Shown: piece by piece, positions 15,506-22,452 of the stretch
How the letters are laid out: the number at the start of each line of letters is the position of its first letter
Position numbering within the stretch: position 1 is the first letter of the stretch
DNA from: a virus
Strand: one strand, 5' to 3'
IMG/VR virus record: IMGVR_UViG_3300028654_000029
Location: 1-43,542 of that record
DNA length: 43,542 bases
Made by a program: the position numbers and the translations under genes
Notes under the pieces: generated by a model
The model's input: only the letters and a program-made list of their open reading frames with translations
What the model was told of the DNA's origin: nothing
The model's database searches: none

Positions 15506-16366
15506 TTATTTATGACCCGATGCTATCTTATCCCACTCGTCAATGTCACTTTCGGATGCCTGTTGGGAAGGTTGAACCTGCGTGAATCCTTTTTTCGATG
15601 GTATCCCGTCCTTAAACCATTCGAGCATGCCTTTTACCCCAACCGGAGAAAATCCGCGCATGAGCCACGCCTTGATGACGATCTCCCAGGTGTCAAGGTC
15701 GGCATCTGTCAAAACGTTCTCATCGATGGCATCCATCTGAACCTTGTTCGGCCATGTTCCAGTAATTTCCTGGTACCTGACAACTGCGAGCGATCTTAAT
15801 TTGTACTTTTTATCTGATTTTGGCTTTTCAGGTTTTTCATGGTCATCAGGAATTAAAATATCATCAGTGGGGGATTTGCAAAGCTCTTTATTCTTTACTT
15901 TACTATCCTTTACTTTACTTTGTGTCAGAATGTTGACATCAATCGGATTGATGTTGCATGAATCGCATTTATGTATACAAGAATCGCATTTATGTATACA
16001 TGTTGGCTTTTTTGGCTTATCCGTACGACGGTCATAAAGTCGACTTAAATTGTCCACCAGGTCCTGGCACCAGATGATTTTTGAGCATTTCCACAATTCT
16101 GCGTCAATATTGCCCCTCTCGGCCAATTTATGCAGTATCAATTCGCCTTTTGTATGCATAATTCCTATTCTTGCATACATCAATTCCATTTCTGTATACA
16201 AATTGACGTCTATAAAGTGTCCCTTTGCCAGGCATAGAAGCTCAAGCAACTGATACCACATGGCATAGCCTTCGAGCCCGAACATCGACTTGAGTATGAA
16301 AACCGTGTTTCCTTGAGCGGCATAGTGCGGGAAATATTCAGCGGTGAGTTTTGGGTTATTTCCCAT
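15506..16366 (-). CDS. DUF4373-like replication initiator
   Basis: A protein of about 286 residues. The N-terminal domain (about 1-110), with YFPHYAAQG and LKSMFGLEGYAMWYQLLELL, matches the DUF4373 winged-helix domain of phage and plasmid replication initiators. A linker follows with a heptad repeat (CIHKCDS twice, near 122-136), then a C-terminal domain (about 190-270) with WEIVIKAWLMRGFSPVGVKGMLEWFKDGI, like DnaD-type ends that recruit a loader. The next gene is the DnaC-like loader. The gene carries 21-bp iterons (separate entry), as lambda O does. The ATG at 16366 is used; a GTG at 16387 is also possible. Confidence 0.75.
   Translation of the reverse strand: MGNNPKLTAEYFPHYAAQGNTVFILKSMFGLEGYAMWYQLLELLCLAKGHFIDVNLYTEMELMYARIGIMHTKGELILHKLAERGNIDAELWKCSKIIWCQDLVDNLSRLYDRRTDKPKKPTCIHKCDSCIHKCDSCNINPIDVNILTQSKVKDSKVKNKELCKSPTDDILIPDDHEKPEKPKSDKKYKLRSLAVVRYQEITGTWPNKVQMDAIDENVLTDADLDTWEIVIKAWLMRGFSPVGVKGMLEWFKDGIPSKKGFTQVQPSQQASESDIDEWDKIASGHK
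15891..16201. repeat. Iterons inside initiator gene: candidate replication origin
   Basis: Five related units end in a GTATAC-like core. The cores are at 15973, 15994, 16152, 16173 and 16194, so neighbours within each cluster are exactly 21 bases apart. The first two units are identical over 20 bases (15960-15979 and 15981-16000); the other three share the pattern aat-tc-catt-tgtataca with changes. Next to the first cluster is a T-rich, C-poor stretch of ctttactttact repeats (15891-15922) that could melt easily. Phased repeats, an AT-rich element and a position inside the initiator gene resemble the lambda ori within O. Confidence 0.65.
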
Positions 16367-16604
16367 CCTTGGCCGCCTTGCTGACACGGGAAGGCCTGTC
16401 GCTTATGTGCCTGAGCATGGCGTCCGGGGAGTCAGACGGGAAGTACAGCGTCCATCTTCCGTGGACCATCTCCTTCCTCGCGCGCTGCAGGATGCCGCTA
16501 TCGCGGGCATACATCCTAAAGCTTCCGACCGGGCACTCGATCCCAAGCGCGTTAAGCATTCCAATCAGTTCAATTCTCGTAACCTCGCCCTTCAGCTTAG
16601 CCAT
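16356..16604 (-). CDS. MerR-like small DNA-binding protein
   Basis: An 82-residue protein with VTRIELIGMLNALG followed by VGSFRMYARDSGIL, reminiscent of the MerR-type helix-turn-helix with its arginine and tyrosine before the wing, then a basic helical tail. ATG 16604 has GAGGGGG about seven bases upstream, and promoter elements lie directly before it. As the first gene of the initiator-loader operon it may regulate that operon. It overlaps the initiator start. Confidence 0.6.
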   Translation of the reverse strand: MAKLKGEVTRIELIGMLNALGIECPVGSFRMYARDSGILQRARKEMVHGRWTLYFPSDSPDAMLRHISDRPSRVSKAAKDGK

Positions 16605-16638
16605 TTTACAGCCCCCTCGTGATTGATAGAGCAATTGA

Positions 16639-16667
16639 ATAATATGTCGTGATAATGGTTTTGTAAA
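16639..16667 (-). promoter_or_regulatory. Promoter of initiator operon
   Basis: The minus strand reads TTTACA, a 17-base spacer, then TATTAT, in the 72-base gap between the cytosine methyltransferase stop and the next ATG. The elements resemble those at 24.0 and 28.3 kb. An inverted pair GTGATA...TATCAC (16649-16654 and 16674-16679 on the plus strand) brackets the -35 box and could be an operator. Confidence 0.65.
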
Positions 16668-16676
16668 CAGTAAATA

Positions 16677-17702
16677 TCACATCTTTAATAACTGTTTTCT
16701 AATCTCGAGTGCGAGTCGCTGCATCATGAACGGCGGAACGCTCATACCGAGTACGTACTTCGCCCGCGTACCGCGGAAGTCAAAGTCGTCGGGAAAAGTC
16801 TGTAGGCGCACGATTTCCGCGTCAGACAGTTCCGCCGGGTCGGACCAGTGGGCCGTAGTCGAGGCGACCGTAGACGTGATCGTGTTCGCCGGCATGTCCG
16901 GGTGCATGCGGTACGAGTTGAAGAACGAACCTTTAGGGTGCGCGAACGAGAACGCCTTTCCAGGCGGAGTTTTCATGTACCACGTTTTGAACGCGCGGGA
17001 CAGCGGTTTCCGGATCCCTCCGGCGCCCTCGATAGCCTGCCTGACCGTGATTATCCTCTCGCCAAAAGACAATAGCAACATAGGGAGTTTGAGGTCCTCG
17101 CGCGTGGCCACAAAGAATACGCGTTCCCTGCGCTGCGGCACGCCCATGTGCTGAGAATTGAGTAGGAACAGTTGCGTTTTGTACCCGGACGCGCGGAACT
17201 GCTCTAATATCCGCTTCACGTACCCACGAGCGTTGCCGAGCAACAGACCCTTAACGTTCTCCGCCACGACGATGCGCGGACGCAGACGATTTGCCAGGTC
17301 GATGAAGTGGAAGAATAGGTCGTCGAGTACCTGGTCGACCTGTCCCTCCCTGAACTTTTTGCTCTTTCCCCATGCCTTCTCCCTGTCTCCACTCATGGAG
17401 AAAGAAGAACACGGAGGGGACCCGTCCAGAACGTCCAGATTGAAAAGTTCCGGTGGCAAGTCCTTTCTGTTCTTGAATGTCTGGATGGCCTCTTGAAACG
17501 AGATTCGCGGGTTGTGGTTAACACGGTATATGTCGATCATCTGCGGGTCTATCTCGTCGCACCCAAGTACGTCGAACCCAGCAAGTTTCCACCCCATGGT
17601 TGACCCTCCGCCGCATGCGAAGCATGAGAACACCGTCGGGGATCCCGGTTCCGGTTTCTTTAGGTCGGATAGTTTCCATGGTATGTGCGCCCTGTCCGGC
17701 AC
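16677..17702 (-). CDS. DNA (cytosine-5) methyltransferase
   Basis: A 341-residue enzyme that transfers a methyl group from SAM to cytosine C5 in DNA. Motif I is FSCFACGGGS (25-34), the catalytic loop is GSPPCSSFS with Cys98, motif VI is ENVKG (148-152) and motif VIII is QRRERVFF (190-197). A target-recognition region follows, then RLQTFPDDF and a C-terminal helix. I chose GTG 17702, two bases after the ParB-like gene stop; an upstream GTG at 17795 would add a Ser-rich stretch overlapping that gene by 92 bases. No cognate restriction nuclease is obvious, so protection of phage DNA is the likely role. Confidence 0.88.
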   Translation of the reverse strand: MPDRAHIPWKLSDLKKPEPGSPTVFSCFACGGGSTMGWKLAGFDVLGCDEIDPQMIDIYRVNHNPRISFQEAIQTFKNRKDLPPELFNLDVLDGSPPCSSFSMSGDREKAWGKSKKFREGQVDQVLDDLFFHFIDLANRLRPRIVVAENVKGLLLGNARGYVKRILEQFRASGYKTQLFLLNSQHMGVPQRRERVFFVATREDLKLPMLLLSFGERIITVRQAIEGAGGIRKPLSRAFKTWYMKTPPGKAFSFAHPKGSFFNSYRMHPDMPANTITSTVASTTAHWSDPAELSDAEIVRLQTFPDDFDFRGTRAKYVLGMSVPPFMMQRLALEIRKQLLKM

Positions 17703-17703
17703 C

Positions 17704-18339
17704 CTAATCCCCGAACTCGAAACCGCACTTTGGGCACTTATGCTCGAGGGAGAGGTCGTCCTCTCTAATTTCCTTCGCTCCCTGGCCATCGGCACTAACC
17801 TCCTTCAGCATTTTTTCAATCTCCTTGTCTGAAAACCCAGTCAATGACATTTCGAAACCACGTCCCAGTAGGTCTCTCATCTCGGACTTGAGCAAGTCAT
17901 ACTCCCAACCGGTTTCCGCGAGTTTGTTGTCCGCTATACGTGCGGCCGCGACTTCGTCTGGTTTCATGTCCGTACGTACAATCACCGGAACAAATGGCAT
18001 TCCGAGTTTTTTTGCCGCCAGTAACCTACCATGTCCTTTGATGACGATCATCTTCCCGTCAGTAACGATTGGTTGGTCAAATCCATGCCTAGCTATTTGC
18101 TCGGCGAGGGAGTCAACCTGGTAGTCATCATGCGTCTTTGGGTTTCGGCCATACGGTTTTAAGGAGTCCGTTGGAAGGTACTTAGCGACCGCGACCCTGC
18201 GTTCAGAAGTCTTATCGCCAACAGACTTTTCAGCTTTATCTCGTCCTTTGTCTGTAATTCCCATATTGTTAAAATCCTCCATATCGTTTTTTTCAGTGCG
18301 CATATTACGCTCTGTTCGGTTATGAACGGTCATCCTCAT
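17704..18339 (-). CDS. ParB/Srx-like protein paired with methyltransferase
   Basis: A protein of up to 211 residues. Residues about 50-125 form a ParB N-terminal-like domain (LKPYGRNPKTH, SLAEQIARHGFDQPIV, VIKGHGRLLAAKKLG). A segment usual in methylase-associated ParB proteins follows (AARIADNKLAETGWEYDLL). It ends with a single CPKCGFEFGD half-ribbon. Such proteins often sit beside or are fused to DNA methyltransferases. The start is uncertain: the first ATG (18339) overlaps the previous gene by 20 bases, while ATG 18264 has GGAGG eleven bases upstream. Confidence 0.75.
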   Translation of the reverse strand: MRMTVHNRTERNMRTEKNDMEDFNNMGITDKGRDKAEKSVGDKTSERRVAVAKYLPTDSLKPYGRNPKTHDDYQVDSLAEQIARHGFDQPIVTDGKMIVIKGHGRLLAAKKLGMPFVPVIVRTDMKPDEVAAARIADNKLAETGWEYDLLKSEMRDLLGRGFEMSLTGFSDKEIEKMLKEVSADGQGAKEIREDDLSLEHKCPKCGFEFGD

Positions 18340-18532
18340 CGCGCATCTGCTTGCGATTGTACCACAACTGGTCTGCGAGTCTGGATCTCGTCACACTGAG
18401 TCTCCTTACCCTAAGCACCGCCTGATTCTCCGTATTGGCAGAAGACTCCACCGCATCGATTATTGTTTGCAGTTGGCTTGATGTCCATGTCATTCTCGAA
18501 ATACTTAAATTTTTAGCCATTGCAATTTTCAT
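18320..18532 (-). CDS. Small SANT/Myb-like helical protein
   Basis: A 70-residue protein (66 if the second ATG at 18520 is used). The MTWTSSQLQTIIDAVESS start followed by two more predicted helices and a late LADQLWYNRKQM resembles a Myb/SANT-like helical bundle. DNA binding is inferred from shape and basic charge. It overlaps the ASCH-HNH gene by 20 bases and the ParB-like gene by 20. Confidence 0.5.
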   Translation of the reverse strand: MKIAMAKNLSISRMTWTSSQLQTIIDAVESSANTENQAVLRVRRLSVTRSRLADQLWYNRKQMRDEDDRS

Positions 18533-19232
18533 TTTTCGCGCTTAATGTGATAGGCATGCCCTCATGGCTTCCCCGTCCCTTCCTGGTCTTACCATGCTCA
18601 AGGTCGTGGCATGTCATACACATGACGTCCAGAAGAGACGGGTCAACGAGAACCTCCTGCCGGATGAACGAAATTATTTTTTCCCAGTCAATTTCTCCCT
18701 TGCGGTGGTGGACCTCAATGGAGACCTCGATTCCCTTGCGAGACGTTTCCCTGGCGTTGCACCTCCGACACTTGTGGCCCTGGTCCCTGATGGCCGCCGT
18801 CCGCTCCCTAGACTGCATCCATAGCTTTCTGATGAAGCTTTTTATTGTCGCGTCGGATGTTTTTCGGTAGTCCTCGATTGCCTGACCGATGTCAAATAGG
18901 CCAAGCTTCCCACGGACAGGGAACGGATGCTCAAACCTGAGCGGGTTACACAGGACCCAGGCGAATGCCCTCGGGTACGGATCGCACTGCGCGGCCGACC
19001 AGTCATTTGGACGCATTGGCCTGCAGTCGACCAGTTCGACCGTGGCGATGGCAGACCCGGATCCGGATATTTTTTTTGACTTGGATGAGCAGATCACCAG
19101 ACGTCCGCGGAACTTTGTGCTCCACTTCCTGGTCTCTATGGTCTTCAATCCGTCAGCTATCATGCCGGCAAATGGTTCCCGGATGCTTATCGCCTTATAG
19201 GATTCGTGGTATGCACTGAGTGGTTTTTCCAT
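18513..19232 (-). CDS. ASCH-HNH fusion nuclease
   Basis: A 239-residue protein with two domains. Residues 13-115 match an ASCH (PUA-like) domain: AISIREPFAGMIADGLKTIE, RKW, FRGRLVICSS, ATVELVDC and a late WVLCNPLRFEHPFPVRGKLG. Residues 150-215 match an HNH nuclease with structural zinc: CRRC (155-158), EVHHRKG (His175-176), CMTCHDLEH (205-213). ASCH and related PUA-like folds bind modified bases or RNA; HNH cuts DNA. The combination suggests a nuclease guided to a modified or structured nucleic acid. It lies among modification genes, next to ParB and the methyltransferase. The exact target is not known. Confidence 0.75.
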   Translation of the reverse strand: MEKPLSAYHESYKAISIREPFAGMIADGLKTIETRKWSTKFRGRLVICSSKSKKISGSGSAIATVELVDCRPMRPNDWSAAQCDPYPRAFAWVLCNPLRFEHPFPVRGKLGLFDIGQAIEDYRKTSDATIKSFIRKLWMQSRERTAAIRDQGHKCRRCNARETSRKGIEVSIEVHHRKGEIDWEKIISFIRQEVLVDPSLLDVMCMTCHDLEHGKTRKGRGSHEGMPITLSAKNENCNG

Positions 19233-19237
19233 TTGGA

Positions 19238-19690
19238 TCAGTCTCCCTGTCCGACCGAAAGTAAAGGCTGATGCGCTGCGCGTCTGATGGATTCTTCAAG
19301 TTCAGGAAGGATTCTCTCTCCGATGGTTTTACCACCGGATGTCACGATATAAGCAAGGAACTCCTCTTCGAATACGGTTATTCCGCTTGACACTGCCTCG
19401 AGTTTGGCCTTTATTACTAGGCACAAAGAACGCCATCTCTCCCGGCATGCCTGCTCCCATTGCTTTTCAGACATTAGTTTTGGTTCTCCACTTATCATTC
19501 GATAGGAGTCTCCTTGTTCTGGAATTGGGAGTATAAATCGGACACGCTTTTCATTCATCTGAAAAGCGATCATGGCGTTTCCATTCCTGACAGCATATGC
19601 AAACTGGGACGCTCCATACTTTCCAAGCGTTTTTTCAATTTCCGTCTTACTTCTTTCGACTGGAACAGAAGTCTTTTTTGCGTATGCCAT
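19238..19690 (-). CDS. Conserved phage protein of unknown function
   Basis: A 150-residue protein. The N-terminus (KKTSVPVERSKTEIEKTLGKYGASQFAYAV, then RVRFILPIP) is a pattern I recall from many unrelated phages and prophages, always without function. A central helix rich in Trp and Arg and a GERILPELEESI segment follow. It lies between the tRNA and the ASCH-HNH gene. A nucleic-acid role is possible but not shown. Confidence 0.65.
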   Translation of the reverse strand: MAYAKKTSVPVERSKTEIEKTLGKYGASQFAYAVRNGNAMIAFQMNEKRVRFILPIPEQGDSYRMISGEPKLMSEKQWEQACRERWRSLCLVIKAKLEAVSSGITVFEEEFLAYIVTSGGKTIGERILPELEESIRRAAHQPLLSVGQGD

Positions 19691-19713
19691 TGTATTCCCC
19701 TTTCAGATTGTGA

Positions 19714-19806
19714 GACCCAGGCTGGACTCGAACCAGCAAGCACCGCGGTAGCGGGCATTTGTACGGTGATGAGCCGCACGGGATTGACCAATTCTCCTAC
19801 TGGGCC
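19714..19806 (-). tRNA. tRNA with long variable arm and CAT anticodon
   Basis: A 93-base tRNA-like cloverleaf. The acceptor arms GGCCCAG/CTGGGTC pair over seven bases with one G-T. The D arm is GGAG/TCCC with one mismatch and a TTGGTC-containing loop. The anticodon stem TGCGG/CCGTA holds loop CTCATCA, giving T33 and anticodon CAT. The T arm is GCTGG/CCAGC with loop TTCGAGT. The 24-base variable region itself forms a stem (GCCCGC with GCGGTGC, one bulge), as in Ser or Leu tRNAs, yet the anticodon is that of Met or Ile2. Base 37 is C, position 73 is T, and CCA is not encoded. It lies in the gap between two genes. Confidence 0.8.
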
Positions 19807-19813
19807 ATGGTTA

Positions 19814-20371
19814 TCATTGCACGAACTTCCTGTACCTATCCATTTGAATCCGTATTCCAATCCACCAGTCAGGATCCTCCGCGAATCCGGGGTAACGTCT
19901 TTTACCCTCCCCAAATCCGTGGTTCAGTCGCTTTATGGAATCCACGGTAACCTCTGGACAAAACTTTTTTATGACTCCGGACGCCCAGCATGCGTGATCG
20001 CAGAACCTTCGCTTCGGGTCGGATATTTTTTCCTTGTGCTCTATACCGAACTCCTTCCAGGCCTTCTCTCCACACTCGTGGTCCATGATGGCCAGGAGTA
20101 GGATGACCTGGTCCTGGTTGAGCCCGTACCAGTCGGCTACAGCCACGGCCATGGATATTTTAGGGATGTCAAATCCATTCTCGGAATTTTCCTGTTTATA
20201 GTCCGACAATTTCATTATCACGATCGGGTCCGGATTGGATGTGACGTGAACATAAAATCCCTTCATGTCCTCGATTGCGACGAATCCAAATGCGATGTTC
20301 GATAGGTATCCAACCAAAAAAATTGTTGCGGCGATTATAGTCCAGTACAGTATGCTTTTAAGTGACTTCAT
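19814..20371 (-). CDS. Membrane-anchored lysozyme-like protein
   Basis: A 185-residue protein with one N-terminal hydrophobic segment (8-30), either an uncleaved anchor or a signal-arrest segment. A domain with lysozyme or transglycosylase character follows: QVILLLAIMDHECGEKAWKEFGIEH (Glu99 as candidate catalytic acid), CDHACWASGVIKKFCPE, and RLNHGFGEGKRRYPGFAEDPDWWIGI, resembling the LN-x-G and W ends of SLT-like proteins. Acting on peptidoglycan from the membrane is likely. It sits in the replication region, far from the amidase, which is odd. The ATG has GGAGGG upstream. The 138-base gap before it holds nothing I can name. Confidence 0.55.
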   Translation of the reverse strand: MKSLKSILYWTIIAATIFLVGYLSNIAFGFVAIEDMKGFYVHVTSNPDPIVIMKLSDYKQENSENGFDIPKISMAVAVADWYGLNQDQVILLLAIMDHECGEKAWKEFGIEHKEKISDPKRRFCDHACWASGVIKKFCPEVTVDSIKRLNHGFGEGKRRYPGFAEDPDWWIGIRIQMDRYRKFVQ

Positions 20372-20509
20372 TTTCCCTCCGATTTTGTTTTTTTAATCGC
20401 ACGGACCGGACTTGAGTACCGGCTTGCAGGCATATCGTTTATCTTACCGGGCGCACCTGCCGAGTTACGTTTGCCCTCTGCGTGTCCATCCAAGTTGCCG
20501 CGCGCCTTC

Positions 20510-21253
20510 CTACTTCGTCAACGACCTCGTACTCGTCTCCAGGTAGAACTCCGCTCCCGGGATGCTCGTCACCCCGGCCTTGTATGCCTCTAACAGTTTT
20601 GCCTCGGATGGTACCTTGTACGCCACCGGGATCAAGTCCGGGTTCAGGACTCGGACCCTCTGTATCTTCGTTATGGAAAGAGTTCCAAGTCCTTCCAGGC
20701 GGGCCGGTCCGGTTTTGATCTCTATCTTCGGAACTACCGCGGCCTGCACAGGAGGCTTTGAAACCGGAACAATGTCCGGAGACGACATGAGGTCAGCGTC
20801 GCACTCCTCTGCATCGAGGTCCTGCTTTGCCTGTTTTTCTTTAGCCTTTCTGTCTTCTTCTTCCTGCAGTTTCTTCCGGATACGTTCCGCCTCGGCCGCT
20901 TTCTCCCGGTCGTCGTATTCCGAATATATTTCGGCGAGTTTAAGTTTGAGAACCGCTATCTCATTGTAGGCGTCCTTGAAAGGCTTTTCGGCATCCGCAA
21001 CGGACTCCTTTATCTTTTTAAGGATTTTGTCCTTCGCCGTGGAGATCTCCTTCAGCCTCCTAGCCATGCGGAGAATAAGGCCGGCACATGTTTCCTTGAC
21101 CGCATAGTCGCCAATCCCGTCCCTGATTATACCGTTGGCCAAGTCCACTATGCTCTTGTTCAAACCGAACCCGACCTGCTCCTGGATCTCTGACTTCTTT
21201 ATGGATATTCCGATCATCTCGACCGGCGCCGTCTCTTTCTCGATTCTAGGCAT
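20510..21253 (-). CDS. Recombination-associated coiled-coil protein (DUF1351-like)
   Basis: A 247-residue protein. The central part (about 45-140) is a long charged coiled coil (AEKPFKDAYNEIAVLKLKLAEIY, EAERIRKKLQEEE), then a Pro/Val linker. The conserved end is VRVLNPDLIPVAYKVPSEAKL...GVTSIPGAEFY. This order is familiar from phage proteins encoded beside annealing proteins and exonucleases (DUF1351-like group). It overlaps the exonuclease by eight bases. It is probably an accessory factor of that recombination pair; biochemical role unknown. Confidence 0.65.
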   Translation of the reverse strand: MPRIEKETAPVEMIGISIKKSEIQEQVGFGLNKSIVDLANGIIRDGIGDYAVKETCAGLILRMARRLKEISTAKDKILKKIKESVADAEKPFKDAYNEIAVLKLKLAEIYSEYDDREKAAEAERIRKKLQEEEDRKAKEKQAKQDLDAEECDADLMSSPDIVPVSKPPVQAAVVPKIEIKTGPARLEGLGTLSITKIQRVRVLNPDLIPVAYKVPSEAKLLEAYKAGVTSIPGAEFYLETSTRSLTK

Positions 21254-22451
21254 GAGTCTTCACTCCATTCCCCGCCAATGCGGACATCTTCTTTAGCCGG
21301 ACGTATGCTGGCTTGAACTCGGACTGCAGGATACCCATCTCGGGTTCGCTGAACGGCGTCTTGGAATGGACCGCCTTGAAGTCCTCTCGGATGACGTTAA
21401 GTTGGTCCGTGGTCCTCGCCATTGCGATCCTGTCCCTGAACGATGCCAGGTCCGGATGTTCCTGGCGTACGGATACTGGATTCTGCACCGGTATTTGGAT
21501 CGCAGGCGACATCTTCTCCATGTCGTCATCGCTCATGACGCGCTCGATGTCGACCTTCCATCCCTTCCCGTATTCCTTACCGGTTATCCTGAAAGGACCT
21601 GCGAGAGCGTAGGTCTTGCCCCTGAGCGTCTCCTTGATGTCTTTGTCCAGGCGGTCAAACTCCTTGCTCTCCTCGTGCAGGGTCTCGCGGCGACGAAGTT
21701 TTCCTATAAATTCCTGGCTGGTTATGTTCTCACCCGCTAAGAACTGCGACTCCGGTCCGCATATCGCATTGAACTCGCACTTCTCGCATATACCGAGCGT
21801 GTAGTCGCACCGTTCTGGATCCGTTCCGGATTTCATATGCGCATTGACGCTTCTCGCCTTGTCGAACGCCGCATCGATGATGTCCTGGCGCATGGGCATC
21901 GAGATGGGTTTGACGAGGTTCTTCTCGGTATGCTTTAGGAAGAAAACCCCAGAATCGTCGAATCCCTCCTTGGTGGACACGTGCAGGATGGCCAACTGCA
22001 ACTGCGTGACGTACTTCGCCTGCCACCAGTTCTTAAGTAGGTCCTCCCAAACATTGATGCTGTCCCATGCATAGGCGGAAACCTTCTTGATCTCGGATGC
22101 CCACTTCCCGACGATCTTACCTCCGACGACCTTTATGGCGACCCCGTCTATCTTTCCGCGAATCTCCAGATCCTTGAACCCGAACGACTCCTGGCTTCGC
22201 TCGTATTTGTACCCGAGCGTCTTTATCTTGGAAATGGTAGATTCCTCCTGCGCGTTCCCCTCATCGAACAGGGACTGAAGGTCGGTGCTTACCGGGACCG
22301 CCTCCTCTCCCCTGGTCCGCTTATACACCAGGTACCGGACGCATGGGTGTCCGATCGCGGACACGTTGTTGCTCATCGCCTGGTATGTCCTGCACCTGGC
22401 GGCGAGCTCATGTTCCTGCTGCGTTAAGAACTCATATACCGGGAATTCCAT
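21246..22451 (-). CDS. Cas4-like PD-(D/E)XK exonuclease
   Basis: A 401-residue nuclease that would resect DNA ends for annealing-type recombination. Signatures: Cys37 in IGHPCVRYLVY, RGKIDGVAIK (Asp102), SEIKKV (Glu120, Lys122), VTQLQLAIL (the QxxxY-like helix), and the cluster CEKCEFNAIC (Cys222, 225, 231), which with Cys37 could hold an iron-sulfur cluster as in Cas4/AddB. The C-terminal 160 residues are not recognised and exceed normal Cas4 length. The gene lies between the annealing protein and the coiled-coil protein. Confidence 0.8.
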   Translation of the reverse strand: MEFPVYEFLTQQEHELAARCRTYQAMSNNVSAIGHPCVRYLVYKRTRGEEAVPVSTDLQSLFDEGNAQEESTISKIKTLGYKYERSQESFGFKDLEIRGKIDGVAIKVVGGKIVGKWASEIKKVSAYAWDSINVWEDLLKNWWQAKYVTQLQLAILHVSTKEGFDDSGVFFLKHTEKNLVKPISMPMRQDIIDAAFDKARSVNAHMKSGTDPERCDYTLGICEKCEFNAICGPESQFLAGENITSQEFIGKLRRRETLHEESKEFDRLDKDIKETLRGKTYALAGPFRITGKEYGKGWKVDIERVMSDDDMEKMSPAIQIPVQNPVSVRQEHPDLASFRDRIAMARTTDQLNVIREDFKAVHSKTPFSEPEMGILQSEFKPAYVRLKKMSALAGNGVKTHA

Positions 22452-22452
22452 T

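Noticed and set aside
15960-16001. CRISPR-like repeats
   Set aside because: The units are adjacent 21-base repeats without spacers and lie inside a coding gene; they fit iterons better.
19714-19806. Selenocysteine tRNA (anticodon UCA)
   Set aside because: TCA occurs in the loop, but using it would place C at position 33; the acceptor stem has seven pairs and the D arm is not of the Sec type.
20439-20560. A -1 frame extension at the end of the coiled-coil protein gene (reads GVLPGDEYEVVDEVGRR...)
   Set aside because: The zero-frame end (GVTSIPGAEFY) matches the usual end of such proteins, there is no slippery site, and the other frame has no start codon.
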